Assembly: GCA_963920765.1 (NCBI GenBank)
Contig: OY987243.1
Location: forward strand, 19,773,419-19,837,418
Length of the DNA stretch: 64,000 bases
Direction of reading: 5' to 3'
Origin: Ulota crispa
Taxonomy: Eukaryota > Streptophyta > Bryopsida > Orthotrichales > Orthotrichaceae
The notes beneath the pieces are model-generated. The model was not told where the DNA came from, searched no databases, and saw only the letters and a program-made list of their open reading frames with translations. This document shows positions 13,573 through 26,826 of this stretch, one piece after another. Every line of letters begins with the position of its first letter. Position 1 is the first letter of the stretch. A program made the position numbers and the translations under genes.

Positions 13573-14256
13573 AAGCTTACTCGCCTTAATTGAATACTTA
13601 CTAGCTTGATTTGTGTTAGTTACTGGTCAATTTTCTTTTAAAATTTGAACTCAAGTTGTAGGATAGCAAATGAAAATTACAAAAAAAATCTTAAGTTTGA
13701 AGCTTTCATAACTTTGTTAAAATTTAATATAAAAAGTGTACTAATGATGAAGTTAATCTTAAATTTCTTTCTCTCCCTTACAATTCAAGAATAAAAATGT
13801 TTTGTGCTTGAAAGGCAAAAGATATATATCACTCAAAAAATTAACATTGTGACTACAACACATTGAACTAACATTTCCAGATTAAACATTGGTCCTTCAA
13901 AAAGGACTTCAAAAGAAAATGAAAAACTCGAGAAAACTCATTGATTATGACAGTCAATAATCTCATTATAAAAGAGCCACACTATAAATCAATCATTCAA
14001 ATTTGTCACATATTTTTACTAGCCTTTTTTTTAACATGCAAAAGCACCAATCATGAGTTTTTCATGAATAACAATGTTGACATGAAACAAAATCTTGGTG
14101 TATTCAAACGTCATACTATGAGGAAGTTGAAATTTCTTTTATTGTTTAATTTAAATCTTTGTATAAACAAGCCTACTAAGCAGAAGCATTTGCATAAAAT
14201 TCCTCTTCTACGGAATTAAAGTCTAAAATTAGTTAGCCAGTAAGTTACATGTGAAG
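13573..14256. other. AT-rich intergenic DNA
   Basis: Nothing recognisable. The 92-codon frame at 13941-14219 is Lys/Asn/Phe-rich, as expected of random AT-rich sequence. Confidence 0.4.
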
Positions 14257-14574
14257 TAAGGTAGGAGCACCCATTAGCAACCCTGTCCCCATAACCATCG
14301 GCTCTGAAATCTTGAAAAATCTTTGGAAGTAAATAGATGTAATGACAAGGATGTATAACATGTGAACATGAAATCTTATAAGTGGTTATGGGTACAATGA
14401 CATTTTGCTTTTTAAAAATTCACAACTTATTCACACGGTATCCAAATAATACATTCAAAATTGCAAACTCATTATTTTTCTGTTCCTAATAGGATCCTAT
14501 AATTTGCTAACTATTTACTAATACTCATCATGTTCAAAACCCTTAGATTGACACTTATGGGTGCTCCTACCTTA
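14257..14574. mobile_element. MITE, TAAGGTAGGAGCACCC family, copy 1
   Basis: TAAGGTAGGAGCACCCAT at the left faces ATGGGTGCTCCTACCTTA at the right, a perfect 18-bp terminal inverted repeat. The 318-bp element is closely matched by 44006-44323, with shared interior blocks such as AAGTAAATAGATGTAAT and GGATCCTATAATTTGC. Non-coding; superfamily unassigned. Confidence 0.85.
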
Positions 14575-14965
14575 GCTCAAGTCAAAGGTACGTCAGCGTA
14601 TTTTTTAAAATTTTTTGCTAGGTAGAGCGACACGCACCCCACATGCGAGCAAGTAAGGAAAATTTTTGACAAATTCATCGATGTCTGCTTGTTCATCCAT
14701 AAATCTACTAATTTTAGTAACTTTCATCCAAAATTTGGCAAATTGGCTGCAAACCTCGAGAGGGGTTTGGCAAATTCATCCATTTTTCCAGAGATTTTTT
14801 CTAGCGTTGTGTTTGCCAGGCCGGTTTCAAGGTAAGATTCAGGCAACTATTTGCTAAGAAAATTTACGTTGAGGTACGTGATTCCTTGCAATGTACACTA
14901 CCCTAGTTGCTTTACTTGTAACAAAAATCAAGATTTGGGGAGATTTTTGAGCTTTACTAAGTTAG

Positions 14966-15912
14966 TTAACCCCTAAAGGCCTTTGACTACGTTTCACTAA
15001 AAAATACTCAAAATGAGTTGTTTTGATAGCAAAGGGAAAAGAAAAAGAAAAGAAAAGTTGAAAATGAAATCTTGGTGCAATTTACTATAGGATCTAATAG
15101 TAGAATACTTTATTATGCTATGGTAAAAATATGAAAGCTATTTACTGCATAGATTGTGAGATTATAAGGTGTGATGTGAGAAATAGTTTTTTTTGGGGGT
15201 GGGCATTCAAATTTTGGGTAGCTCTAATTTGGGGAGGCTTTTGCACCAATTAATGCCACCATTTTTATTGTAAATTTTCAAATTGACTTTTATAATAGAG
15301 CTAGTCTTATGTCCAAAAACTTTCATAATATTTTGAATCACGGAGCACATACTAAAAAAATAGGACACAAAACTAGCTTCAAGAAAATTCTCATACAAAA
15401 CCACTTTTTCAACAATTTTTAACTTCCACATCTAATGATCATTTCAAAATGATAATGCTAGAGGTTTAGATTTTAACTAGCTTTAGAGGAGGGGAAATAT
15501 AGGAAATTGGTCAAAAATGTAGCTTTGATAAGCTTGATCAACATAGGGCCACTTATAACAAAGGTGAAGTAAAGGGCAATAAGCAAAAACAATCACCTTC
15601 ATGGAATGAGGTTGGGTTAGATTCAACAAGGAAATATCTATGCTTCTCAACCTTTGGGCAAGATCCCAAAATTTCAACTGCAATATAAATTTTTTTACCT
15701 GTGCTGCCCCATAAGCAAACAAAACTACAAATTGCATCATAATTTAAATTTTTACCAATTGAAATGATTTGAGAATTGTTGCATTGGAAAGCTACTCTTT
15801 GGACACATATCCTCTAATTTTTTTGTGAAAATTTATGTATTATTCTACAAGGAGTAGCTTGCCCAAAATTCTTTTGCCAAAAAAAGAAGCAATTTGGGCT
15901 CTTCGGGGTTAA
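14966..15912. mobile_element. TTAA-flanked MITE, probable
   Basis: The left end TTAACCCCTAAAGGCC and the right end GGCTCTTCGGGGTTAA are imperfect inverted repeats including TTAA, as in the better-preserved elements at 26827, 45045, 47652 and 59918. The interior is diverged and I could not align it, so the pairing of these ends is tentative. No coding capacity. Confidence 0.45.
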
Positions 15913-16873
15913 AATCCTTTTCATCCCAATTTCAACTAGTTTTCCTAGACATGCACTAGATAATTTCCACAGTTATTGTATAGTATTTTATAATTAAGAA
16001 AATTTGAAAAATACTGGCCCATTCTTTTGTGGTAGTATCAAATTCCAACTGGTTTTTTTTGCCCTTTCAAGCAGACTTAGAATTGATAGCCGGTTGAGAA
16101 GATCCATGAAATTTGTAAAAAAGAATATCAGATCGTACCTCACCCAAAAGTGAAAAATACTCACTGCCCTCTACAGTACTTAACAATTCAGTCTTCACAT
16201 ATTGAGCCCAAACATTCGCATACCAGCACTTCCATAACATTGTTCACTAGCTTTTATTCTTCCCCTAGCCGTAGAGGGATATTCTTCATTATATACATGT
16301 GGAGCCTTTGGTTATAAATCCTCAAATGTGATTGGTCCTCAGCTAGAGCTAGCGGATGGGCATTTGTTGGAGATTCCTCATATTTGGGAAGCAAAAGGGA
16401 CCCATCAATAAAGGTTAACAAAGTGAGTCACTTTGGCCCAAAGCCAGGGCTGAGTTAAGGTGACCGCACCCATACCTGAGCGTTTAAGGGCGTTTAAGGG
16501 TTTAGGGTACTTCAAAGTCTCAGAAAATTTAGGATTTTTTTTATAGGGTTAGCCTTTCAACAAGGTATCATGGAACGTAATTTTTGTGAAAAAAAGTAAA
16601 GTAGATTATTTTATATTAAAGGGCAAAGTTGCAACTCATAGGTCCCTATTAGCAACTCTAAACTACCCTTGAAGCTGCTTTGATGTGTTCCTATACATGT
16701 GCTTGACAGTCCCAATCCCAACCATCTCACAACAACTTAGCAATTGACATGTGGCAAGATTTACTTGTGCAAGGGACATTCACTGCTCCACTTTGGGTTC
16801 ACAGTGAGTGATGAACACCTCAAAAGTAGGGCTCCACTTTGGGGACTGCTCAAGTATGGGTGTTGTTATCTTA
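15913..16873. other. Intergenic DNA
   Basis: No gene seen. The only repeat noted is GCGTTTAAGG twice in tandem near 16480. Confidence 0.4.
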
Positions 16874-17187
16874 GAGCATCTCCATTAGTTGCTTTGGCTT
16901 GCTCAAAGTGCATGAAAAGTAGCCAGGCCCCTCTCAGGCCATGCTCAAACTCTCTTATTTGACGAGTTTGGCAAGCCACTCTTCAAACCACTATTCATGC
17001 ACTATTCACCCTAATTTTAGTGAGCTTTATCCTCTAATTCCCTAAATAAATGGTCAACTACTTATTTATGGGATGTCTTGGAGTGTTAGGTCACCTTTTC
17101 AAAGAGCATGAGTGGAGATTGGGAGCCTTCAGGCCTAGCCAAACCAGATGAAAAACTTTGAGCGAGTCTGAACCGGTGGAGATGCTC
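16874..17187. mobile_element. PIF/Harbinger-type MITE with TTA duplication, 385 bp upstream of the SFR2 start
   Basis: The ends GAGCATCTCCA and TGGAGATGCTC are a perfect 11-bp inverted repeat, flanked by TTA on both sides (16871-16873 and 17188-17190), the signature of Tourist/PIF elements. This end sequence is widespread in plant MITEs. The 314-bp body has no coding capacity. It lies in the likely promoter region of the SFR2-like gene. Confidence 0.85.
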
Positions 17188-17571
17188 TTAGTATTGGGCA
17201 TGTTCACCTCTCTTGCTGGCCCTTCACCTGCATATCGTCAAACTCTAACTTATTCATCCAGAGCAAAAGGCGAAGCCAGGCTGAAACAGCACTCACGTGT
17301 GCATTAAATCTGCCAAGTGGCCGTGGTTGACAGCACCCCATTGCAATCCCAGATGCGCTCCTGCGTTCCTGATTGCACACAATTTACTTCCAATTAAACC
17401 CATTGTAGCTTCAAAACCCAATTGATAATCCAGTTTCAGTTGACTCGGAGGTTTGAGGTTTTGGATATGGCTGACAGAGAGGCGGTGAATTGGAGGGATA
17501 ATCTGCGAGTTTAGAGGACGCTTGAGGAAGGGTGTTTGGGTTGTGCGTTGCTCGAGTGGGGGGGAGTAGAG

Positions 17572-20500
17572 ATGGCGAGGGTGGCGCGGTTGTTGTGTCA
17601 GGGTTTCGCTGCCAGCGTCGCCCTCTACTTGCTGCTCTGCTTGAGCTTGTATCCTCTTGTGATGTTGCCGCCTCGCCCGGACTTCCCACCTGCAGAAGAC
17701 CAAGTCGTGGTGGCCGATTTCAACAGACAGTCTCCCAGCTCGGCACATCTCTCAGTTGCCGACTCAGGTGACACCCAACTCTTGGTGCTTGTGATTCCCA
17801 ATTTTTGTAACAACCTCGTATCTTATCAACATAGTACTACAGACACTATCAGCAAATTTGAATTTCGAGATTTCCATTGGGGAAGACTGTGAAGATCACA
17901 CTCTTACCAGCCATGTCCTTTGAATTTGTGATTACCCTTCAGATTGCAAAGGGGAGAGTCCAAAGTTTTTCTTTGGATTGGCGACCGCTCCTGCGCACGT
18001 CGAAGACAACTTGAATGACTCGTGGCTCGAATTCGCAGAGAGTTCGGTATAATTTCATCTCTTTGAGAGATTTGCTTTTCTGTTTTTTCTTGTCTCTACG
18101 GAAGGGAAGTCACAAAGCAAAAGAATATTCTGAAAACATAAAAAGGTAAGGAATTCAATGATAATGAGACAAGTGTATAAAAGGAGTAGTTGCGGGTTGG
18201 GGCCCATCATTCTGTGTATTGGATTTCTTCTGGTTAGTGCAACTGCAACACGTCACTGTTGGAGTAGTGACTTTTCTAAGTTTTCAAATATGATTTCCTA
18301 ATCTTCAGTTAGTGAAGGATTACTACATTGAAGATTATACTAAAGATTGTAACGAGGATTTAGGGTGACGATTATACTGAGGATTGTAAGAAAGAGTATA
18401 TATGAAAGTTATAAATTTCCATTTTGGGGTAGAGACACTTGCAATTATCCTTGCAACGTGATTAACTGGAGTTGAGGCGACGGTGGGGAGTACAGAAAAC
18501 ACGGGTGAGAGCATGGCACAACGTCCCTCTTCCAGCCGAGCGTCTGCGCTTCTGGTCGTCTCCAGATGTGGAGATAGAGTTGGCGAAGGAGGCGGGTTCC
18601 TCCGTGTTCCGGCTTGGTATCGACTGGGGTCGGATCGTACCTCAAGAGCCGGTGAATGGAATCCAAGCAGTGGTACACTCATCCCCGCTCTGAAGAAAAA
18701 GTTAATTTTAGTTTCTTTGTTGACTAACACGTACAATGTGGACACAAAGTTTGGCATTGTTTTTAAACAAGTTTTCTTCATAGCATAATAACTTGAATCA
18801 GGCATTTTGAAATCGGTTTTTAGGGTTTACAGAGTTTGGATGTGGGGGTTGTATGACAAGGTTGACATGGAGGCAGTGGAGCATTACAAGTGGATTCTGC
18901 AGAAGGTGAAGAAGAATAACATGCGAATCATGCTGACCCTTTTCCACCATTCATTGCCCAAGTGGGCTCTGTCTTACGGAGGGTGGATTGACCCGCGTAC
19001 GATCAAATATTTTGAAGATTTTGCAAGGTGATGTGTGTGTGTCCTTTCGTAATTCTCAATCGGTCTCTCTGTTTGAATTCGAGGGTTATTGAATGTGCCG
19101 TTCTTGGTGATAAGGGCATGGTTCTGAATTGGAGTGCTCGTGTAAATGGCGCAGGTTTTCAAGGGAACATTTTGGGGAGTATGTGGATTACTGGGTCACG
19201 TTCAACGAGCCACATATCTTCGTCATTCTTTCGCATTGTTCTGGGACCTGGCCTCCTGGGAACACGCCATCCACAGCGACGTCACTTTTTTGCTTTACAC
19301 CGTGGGGACAGTATGCCCGGGCCATGGACGCCATCACCAGTGCTCACATCGCTGCATACAAAGCTCTTCATGAAGGGTAAACATTCACGGGGTTTATACA
19401 TTGTGCAAATTTATTGGTTTTTTTGAGTTTAGAGAGGAGGAGCTACTAACCAGGAAATTCTACATAATTGCAAAGATACCACAGGAGCATTGTAGCCTTC
19501 TTATACTCCTGACCACCAGGAATACTCAAATTTAGCGCGAAATGTTTATTTTTGCACTTTTGAGTTACTTGCATGTATGAGAATTTTCGTTTTGTTCAGT
19601 TTTTAGTTTCTGGACCAACACATGCAACGTGATTCTAGTAATGTAAACTTTAGCCCCATCTGTATTGTATTCTCCATAGCGAGATATTTTACAACTATGA
19701 AATATCTGTCGTTGAGGGGTTAAATTATCTGAGGTAAATTTTGTTTTGCAGGACGCAGAAGGTTGTTGTTGGGGTCGCACATCACGTGGGAGTGATACAA
19801 CCTTATGGCTTTCTCGACATTCCCATTGTTTACATCACAAGATTTCTGACAGAGTTCCACTGGATAGATGCTATTCAAGATTACCTGGATTACTGTGGAA
19901 TCAATTACTATGGCCAGGTCAGGGTTCATGCTGTTATCTGTTTCACCCATTGTATCTTATTGTTGCCTTGTTTCTGAGCTAATTATAGATTCCTTGGGGT
20001 TTTGTGCTGCAGGAAATTTTTTCAGGAGCAGGGCTGATGTTGGTTCCAGAGGAAGAGTACAGTGAGGCAGGGCGGGGTGTGTACCCTGACGGCCTCTTCC
20101 AGGTCCTCGTGCAGTTTCATCAACGATACAAGGCAAAGCAACCAAAGCTTCGTTACATTATCACAGAGAACGGGTTTGCCGACTCCCGTGACATCATTCG
20201 TCGGCCATATCTCGTTGAGCACTTGCTTGCCATCCATGCCGCTATTCAGCAGGTTTGCCAGTACCTTCAGACACACTTTTTAATTTGATCAGTCATCTAG
20301 AACTGAAGTCATTCCCCTTCATTTTGAAGTGGATGCCATTCAACTAGTAAATTTGACACGTAGGGATGAGATTTGTTGAATTTTTCTACCAAATGCATCA
20401 CAATATGAGCAATTATCTTTGCGAATGCCCATTTTGAGGATTTTGCTTACCACACTTATCTTGCGGGATGGATGGATTGTGTGTAGGGTGTCCCAGTGGA

Positions 20501-21439
20501 TGGGTACCTGCAATGGACCATTTCAGACAACTGGGAGTGGGCAGACGGTTATTGCCCCAAGTTTGGCCTTGTGGACGTTGATAGGTCACATGATCTGACT
20601 CGAATTCCTCGACCGTCGTACTATTTGTATCAGAAGGTAACACTTGCCATTTTCTGAAAGTTTGAATGGTTTGAAGATTGAGGACATATTCCACCCTCTA
20701 ATTTTGAACTAAACAGCGTATACTGTTGTCTGATATTTTTGCTCCTTTTCAGAGCTACATGCAAAACACCCTTAGAACTCCTGCAGGCTTGCTTTCATCC
20801 GCATATGAATGTATTCGAGGTTGTTTTCACAGGTCTCGAAGTCAGGTGTTATAACCAAACAACAACGAGAAGGGGAGTGGCAAACACTGCAAGAAGAGAT
20901 AAAGAGGGGTGGGGTTCGCCCTTTCTGTCGTGCTGCTGCTCAAGATAAGCGAATGTGGGCTGGTGAGTTCCTTAAATGGCTTGATACGCTACATTTATTT
21001 ACCAAGATTTTCACTTCTAAGTGTAAGAACCAAGAGATTTAAATTGGGTCGTATGTTTTTCTTACTTTGTTGAGTAGGTCATTTTTGGTTCAGTTTTGTA
21101 TATTTTTTACCAACTCATTTCAATGTTCTTCTCCTATGATGGGCACAATATAACCAACTGAAACGAATTGGTCATCTTCAAACCATCCTATAGGGTTATT
21201 CAGCACCTGCAGAATTTAACTGTTTCTTGTGAACAGAGTCGCTTGACACGCCACGGATGAGAGCAATTGCCAACAAAGACTGGCGATTTACGAAATACAC
21301 ACAGCCCAGCCTGCTGGTGTTTGCGAAGCGTTCCTTTGAAGTGGCAGGGATACTCGTGAAGGAGCTTCTGCGGTTATTCCTGGGTGGGTCGATTATGGAA
21401 GTGAGCCTTCCGCCAGAAATCATCTCCGGGGAGCTTTAA
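17572..21439 (+). CDS. SFR2: SFR2-like galactolipid:galactolipid galactosyltransferase (GH1 family), ten exons
   Basis: In plants SENSITIVE TO FREEZING 2 sits in the outer chloroplast envelope and moves galactose between galactolipids, stabilising membranes under freezing or dehydration. My exons are 17572-17767, 17943-18046, 18496-18672, 18861-19027, 19155-19376, 19752-19917, 20013-20252, 20487-20636, 20833-20962 and 21237-21439. All junctions are GT/AG and in phase, giving 584 residues. The exon 3 donor could be 3 bp earlier. A hydrophobic N-terminal segment (residues about 8-32) fits the membrane anchor. GH1 catalytic motifs are intact: TFNEP (acid/base Glu about 233) and ITENG (nucleophile Glu about 396). 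SFR2 hallmarks include FFFGLATAPAH, VEHYKWIL, MLTLFHHSLP, GINYYGQ, RGVYPDG, RRPYL and TISDNWEWADGY. The roughly 50-residue charged insert that Arabidopsis SFR2 has before AWHN is absent. Confidence 0.95.
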
Positions 21440-23456
21440 TTTTCCTTGGTATACCCTGGTCTCTTCAATCTGACTGCCGGGGGCCTCAAGAAAATGATTA
21501 TATAATAGTTTGAGATAAGTTTGCTACAGTCAACGATTGTGGTAGATGTGCAGGATACAATAGTCCAGACTGTTGTTCTAAGAGGTCATATTAAAGAGAT
21601 CTTATGAAAGTGGTCTGAATGCACCAGTTGCAGAAAATTTGGGAGAAATTATGTCCTCACAAAACCCTTCAAACAAGCTGTGAGTAATTTATTTCTAGTC
21701 ACAGGGCATGCCACTACTAGGTTCTACATGTAGAAGTGCAAAGCCAGTCAAACAGGCTTTGGATTTTTCTCAGTTCTGAAAATTGTATGGTATGAGGGGT
21801 TAGTGTCCCTGCTTCTTTTTCGCTTTCTTAGCTTCAAGTGTCGATTTCCTTGGGAGACGTTAGAGTTCCTTCAAGAAGCTGCAATGACTTGTATCATACT
21901 GTGGAGGCTTACTTTGTGGATTGAAAAACGTGAGATTACTCTGTAGTTCACGTTCCTATGACTATTGCATCACGTCAGAGTACATTTCACGTGTACAGAA
22001 AGTGCCTTTCAAGTCCGATCCATGGATTAGTTAATGTATATAAGCTCCGGAGGTCCTCTGTTTTGGTAGATTTGGTAGAATAAGTACCTTGACTTTCGTT
22101 TAGAATTTGATAAAATGTAGTTGAAAGCGAACTTGTCTGTTTGAAAATGTAGACAAAGCTGCTATTCTTTTCAATGTCAAGGTTTATAAGATAACTAGGA
22201 CAACAACATCCAACGATTATTACAATTTTTTAGTTTCACAACACATAATAGCAAAAAAATTCAGAGGACTCCTCAAAAACAGTTGCAATAGTCAATGTAT
22301 CATAGAACTGTTGCAAATTGGGAGGTTGTTTTTACGAGGTTCTAGAACATAATGTAGGTTATACTGTTGAAACAAGGATGCTCAAGGACGTATATTTTGT
22401 TTCATCAGCAGCTCCAAAGCTTAACATACTGAAAAGTTAGGATAAGGATATCTTGAATATTGGAAGGGTCTAAATTTAACATGCTCTCATTACATATGCA
22501 AGTACAACATTTGCTGTTCCTTGAGACTAAACCTGTTTGTGCTAATTAGTCAAGTCATAATAGGAAACACTTTAAACATTTGATCTCCATTAGTAATTGA
22601 CATAAATCACTGGTTCTTAATTTTTTGCAACATAAGCCTACAATTGGGTCCAATGGATGGTTGCCAATATTAGAAGGTGTGTCATTTCTAAACTTGGTTA
22701 CTATCACATATTTCTCCTAGTTTGTATGCAATGTTATATTGGTAATACCTATGTTCAAGAAGATTTTTTTAGGTTCATATAATATTTCCCATTTTCTACT
22801 ATTTCCTTACAAGCTTACACTAGACATTGCTTCTATTTATACTATAGTATTACACTTTTTGAAACTTAGCCGGTTGTTTCCCACAAATTAAAAAAGAAAA
22901 ATGTCTTTTTTATGATTGTTCCATAATAATAGTAAACTACTATAATTGAGTCATCTGGTAGTTATTGTGGACATTTACAACCATTGTGAATTAATTATTT
23001 ATGCAAGTATTTCCTTTAATGTTGTGTTTTCAAAATTCTAATTTTTTTTTGTGTATTTTGACCAACCAACAAGGGATTAACTACTTGTTATCCTTGGTGC
23101 ATATGGGTGTTACCATCAAAATCAAAAACTTAATGAGACATGACTTGTATCTATACAGCGCTTTTTCTTGTCTTGCCAAAAAAAGCCCTTGACATTTCTT
23201 TCATGCCACATATAACTACATATGGCTTATGCTTGTAATCATGGACTTTTTTATGTTCTTGAGCATTTAGAATTTTTTCACGTATTTTTCTCAAAGATTT
23301 GCATGTTTTCTAACCTGGACATAACTCGTGATGTTTTGAAAGTACCTCCCAATGCCTTTACATACCAAAGCAGTTTCTAATCAATCACTTATGGACTTTG
23401 GTTACTTTGTATTGAGTTAAAATGGTATCTTCTAAACCTGATTTAATATTTATTCG
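21440..23456. other. SFR2 3' flank and intergenic DNA
   Basis: The first few hundred bases presumably include the SFR2 3' UTR. After about 22 kb the sequence is AT-rich with no convincing frame. Confidence 0.5.
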
Positions 23457-23888
23457 GGGATTGATATGTCTATCACACCTTTTCAGCTATTCTACCACAC
23501 CTTTAGGGTAAATTTTAGATTTCCACCATCAAATAGTTGAATTTGAGATTTTGGAATTTTGATTTGGACTCAAATACCTTGATTTTGTCTAGAACCATAA
23601 AAAAATATTATAATTGAACAACACCCAATGAAAAAGCTTAGCTTGGGGGAAAAGTATTACTTTTACTTTTGTTTATAAAAAGAGATAAGCTTTTTCATTG
23701 GGTGTTGTTCAATTAGAACTTTTTTATGATTCTAGAATAAAGCACAATCTCTGAGTTCAAATCTGAATTCCAAATTCTCAAATTTAGCTTTTTGATGGTA
23801 GAAATCTAAAATTCCCCTACGGGTGTGGTAGAATAGTTGAAAGGGTGTGGTAGAATAGCTGAAAGGGTGTGGTAGACATACCAATCCC
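23457..23888. mobile_element. Foldback MITE, GGGATTGATATG family, copy 1
   Basis: The two halves are inverted copies of each other: GGGATTGATATGTCTA at the left faces TAGACATACCAATCCC at the right, and AACACCCAATGAAAAAGCTT near 23620 faces its complement near 23690. The right arm carries a short internal tandem repeat (GTGTGGTAGAATAG). Interior blocks recur at 54096-54607 and 57459-57868. Non-coding. Confidence 0.8.
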
Positions 23889-23989
23889 TTATTTATTCTC
23901 ACTTCAAACAAAATTACCACACTTGTAACATTAGTTTTGAAATGTGGAGACATGGATTGTCCCAAAATCTTCCACTAGTATTATATATA

Positions 23990-24380
23990 GGGAATTGCTA
24001 AAGCCACACCCAAAATTGCTAACGCCACCCGCCTATGAGCATGTAATTTGAGAATTTAATGCTATTTTTTATATATTCAGGTGGTTCATCATTCATTTAG
24101 TCACGGCATTACCACCTCCTTAAAAGAAAGAAGAACAAGTATAAATTTTTGTTGAACTTTTATTGCCTCATTGGTACTTTTTTAATGTGTTTTTGCTTTA
24201 AGTAATTCAAAAGTCCTATATTTTTTATTTCAAATTCAAACATCTCCAAATTTTTCAAATATAACCTTACTAGGATGATAGAGGTGAAACACATCTTTTG
24301 ATCCAAATCAAAAAAAGCAACATCAAACTCTCGCATTTTATGCTCAAAGCACACCTTGGGGTGTGGCATTAGCAATTCCC
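23990..24380. mobile_element. hAT-type MITE, copy 2
   Basis: The ends GGGAATTGCTAAAGCCACACCC and GTGTGGCATTAGCAATTCCC are inverted repeats, flanked by TATATATA on both sides (23982-23989 and 24381-24388). This is the same family as 9997-10405, in inverted orientation. The right flank continues as a (TA)n run, so the exact duplication length there is less certain. Confidence 0.8.
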
Positions 24381-24412
<32 letters not shown>

Positions 24413-24629
24413 GATTAGGATGTCTGTCAGTTTGCAATAGTCCGTCAAGCAATTTAAATTATGAACATGATTAAGCATGGATAGAGAGCTCAAGGCTTGA
24501 AATTGATTGAGAGCCCAAGTATGGCTACTGTGTTCATAGGACATGGGGCATACTAGTAGTCCAAAAATGATTTCCAGTTTATACATCCTCTCAATTTTCT
24601 CAATTCTTAATCACTTTGTCAACCCCTGC

Positions 24630-24967
24630 TTAGGTAGGAGGCTTGAACTCTGTTAGGGCATTAAAATGGTTCACCTCCCCAAATGAACTCTACCTGTACA
24701 TGTCTTATTCATAGCCTTTTAGTAATATACAATGAACATGCATTTGAGGAGGTGGGCGGTTTTAGAGCCCTATGACCTTTCCACTTCAAAATTTTATAAC
24801 TAAGTCCATAAAGCTCCAAAAAAATATGAAAAAAACTTGGATTAGATGCCAATTTCTCTTGTCTTTCAAGTAAAACTTACTGAAAACTATTTCAAACTAT
24901 TTTAAGAAACTCCACCTCCCCAAAATTCAGTTTCATTAGATAGTCAGTTTATGAGCCTCTTACCCTT
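24630..24967. mobile_element. MITE, TAAGGTAAGAGGCTC family, copy 2
   Basis: The left end CTTAGGTAGGAGGCTTGAAC and the right end GAGCCTCTTACCCTT are imperfect inverted repeats. The interior aligns by eye with 5543-5872 in the same orientation and with 34355-34684 inverted. Non-coding. Confidence 0.75.
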
Positions 24968-26644
24968 GTAGGAATCTATCGGCCCTTTTCCAGCTTTTAC
25001 AAACTTCACAAACTTATCCTCAGCAGGCTCAGCCCCTGCTTCTGCAAGTGTGGTCAAAAAGCAAGTGTGGTCAACATACTGACGCAAATCTCGTTTACAA
25101 TGCTGGGGCACGGTCAATCAGGTGACCAATCATAGCAGTTTAGGTGTGGTAGCCAAGCATATGCCAAAAAACAAACAAAAGAAAGAAGAGAAATCCGGAT
25201 ATTGAAACTTAATCGCTGATCTAGTCATCATCCAGGCTTGGTCTGTCAATTTTTTCTCCCCCTATTGTCAAGCTCAAATTGTTCTCCTTAATTTTCTTCC
25301 ATTGTTCCTCATTTTCACGGTACCGCTACCTTTTTGCTGAAATCTGTACACGGTGAGATAAAATTTCGGAAATCAATCTGAAATCTCAGGAGTTGCCAAA
25401 AGACTCCTGATATTGCATGTTTCAGAAGAGGGCCCGGAGTTTAGGGTTCTCAGGGATAACCGGATAAAGGATAGAAACAAAAATCAGTTAGTTTGGCCTC
25501 CTTTCACAGTTTTGCAATTCACATTCCTACACTCATTTAGAGACTTTGAATCCAAATTTCATAGTCTCTAAGTTTCCAAAGCCAAAATCATTCAATTTTT
25601 TGAATTTAACACGAATTTTTTTTAAATGGCAATATTTCATTAAAACGGCTCATAGGTTCTACAAAATTATGTCAAGATTTGGGAGGTATGAAATTGGAGT
25701 GGAAATTGTATTGAAGATGCATGTGTATTAAAATTGCTTACATATCTTGCATTTCAACCATTGTTGAATCCCCTATTCACTTTTCACTTCTCACTTTCTT
25801 GCACATATGCAAACTACATTTAAATATTGTCCTTTTGAGGAAATTGATGTTATATGGTCCTAAACTATGTCATGTTTAACAAGAGTTGGACTCATACCTC
25901 AAAGTACAAAAATAAGAATTCAAATTTTTGATTTTTTGGGCATATATGCAAAACATTAAGAGATGTTCTATGTCATATTTAACCAAAAGTGGGCATTGCA
26001 AAATCCATAGATAATAAAAAAATAAAAAAATCTAACAAGGATCTTTTGTTGAAAACTTAGAATGTCTAAACATTGATAACTTTTATGACGTTTTGCCTTA
26101 AAATCCAAAGATTTCATGATGCTATTCCTAAGTTTGTCTACACATCTAGAATTATCCCAATTTATTAGCATAGTCCAACTATTCTTTGCAAAGTTTTTAA
26201 CTACATAAATCATAAATGATTCATATTTAGTTTAATATGAAATTTTAGTATTGTGGACAAGGACAAACCATAATTAAATACAAAATACTAAAAATTCCAA
26301 AATTACATTAACAATCTGGATTTAACTGAATGTATGATGCAAGATAGCAAAAACCAACAAAAACCTAATAACCACATGAGCTATTCATAGCACCGCCCCT
26401 TAATAAAAACTTTGTAACTAAAGCAAGAAGGTCTTATGATAAAGTTACAAAAAGAGATTAGAATTACTGTTTGCAAATAAAAACTATTGGCATTCATAGT
26501 TGGCAACTTTTTGACATATTTGGCCAACATGGTGTCTTTCACAATAGCATTCCACGATAGCATTATAGGTAAATTGTAAGTTTCCTAGAGTTGAAAAATC
26601 ACAAGTAAAATGTTGGAAAAGTGCACACTCCGGGTCCTAGTCCT
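24968..26644. other. AT-rich intergenic DNA
   Basis: No gene or well-defined repeat recognised. A GC-richer stretch at about 24990-25450 has no usable frame. Confidence 0.4.
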
Positions 26645-26826
26645 TTAACCCTTAAGCACCCCAGCGATGGGATCTTGTTGCTGGGGATCACAACTTGATC
26701 TCTCTTTTTCTCTTGATTTATACAATGAAAACTATCGTGGCTAGTCCCCATCAATAGAGATGGTAGTCCTTTTTCAAATCCTACAATCACTTTTTCTGGA
26801 TGTAATTTTTCAAGCTCAAGTGGCCA

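Noticed and set aside
17293..17748. 151-codon minus-strand frame
   Set aside because: It overlaps SFR2 exon 1 in antisense and shows no domain, whereas the plus-strand frame matches the SFR2 N-terminus with correct splicing.
18335..18805. 156-codon minus-strand frame
   Set aside because: It is antisense to SFR2 exon 3 and the adjacent introns, with no recognisable domain.
24381..24404. (TA)n run as a separate repeat feature
   Set aside because: It is a short dinucleotide run overlapping the target duplication of the hAT-type MITE and needs no separate explanation.
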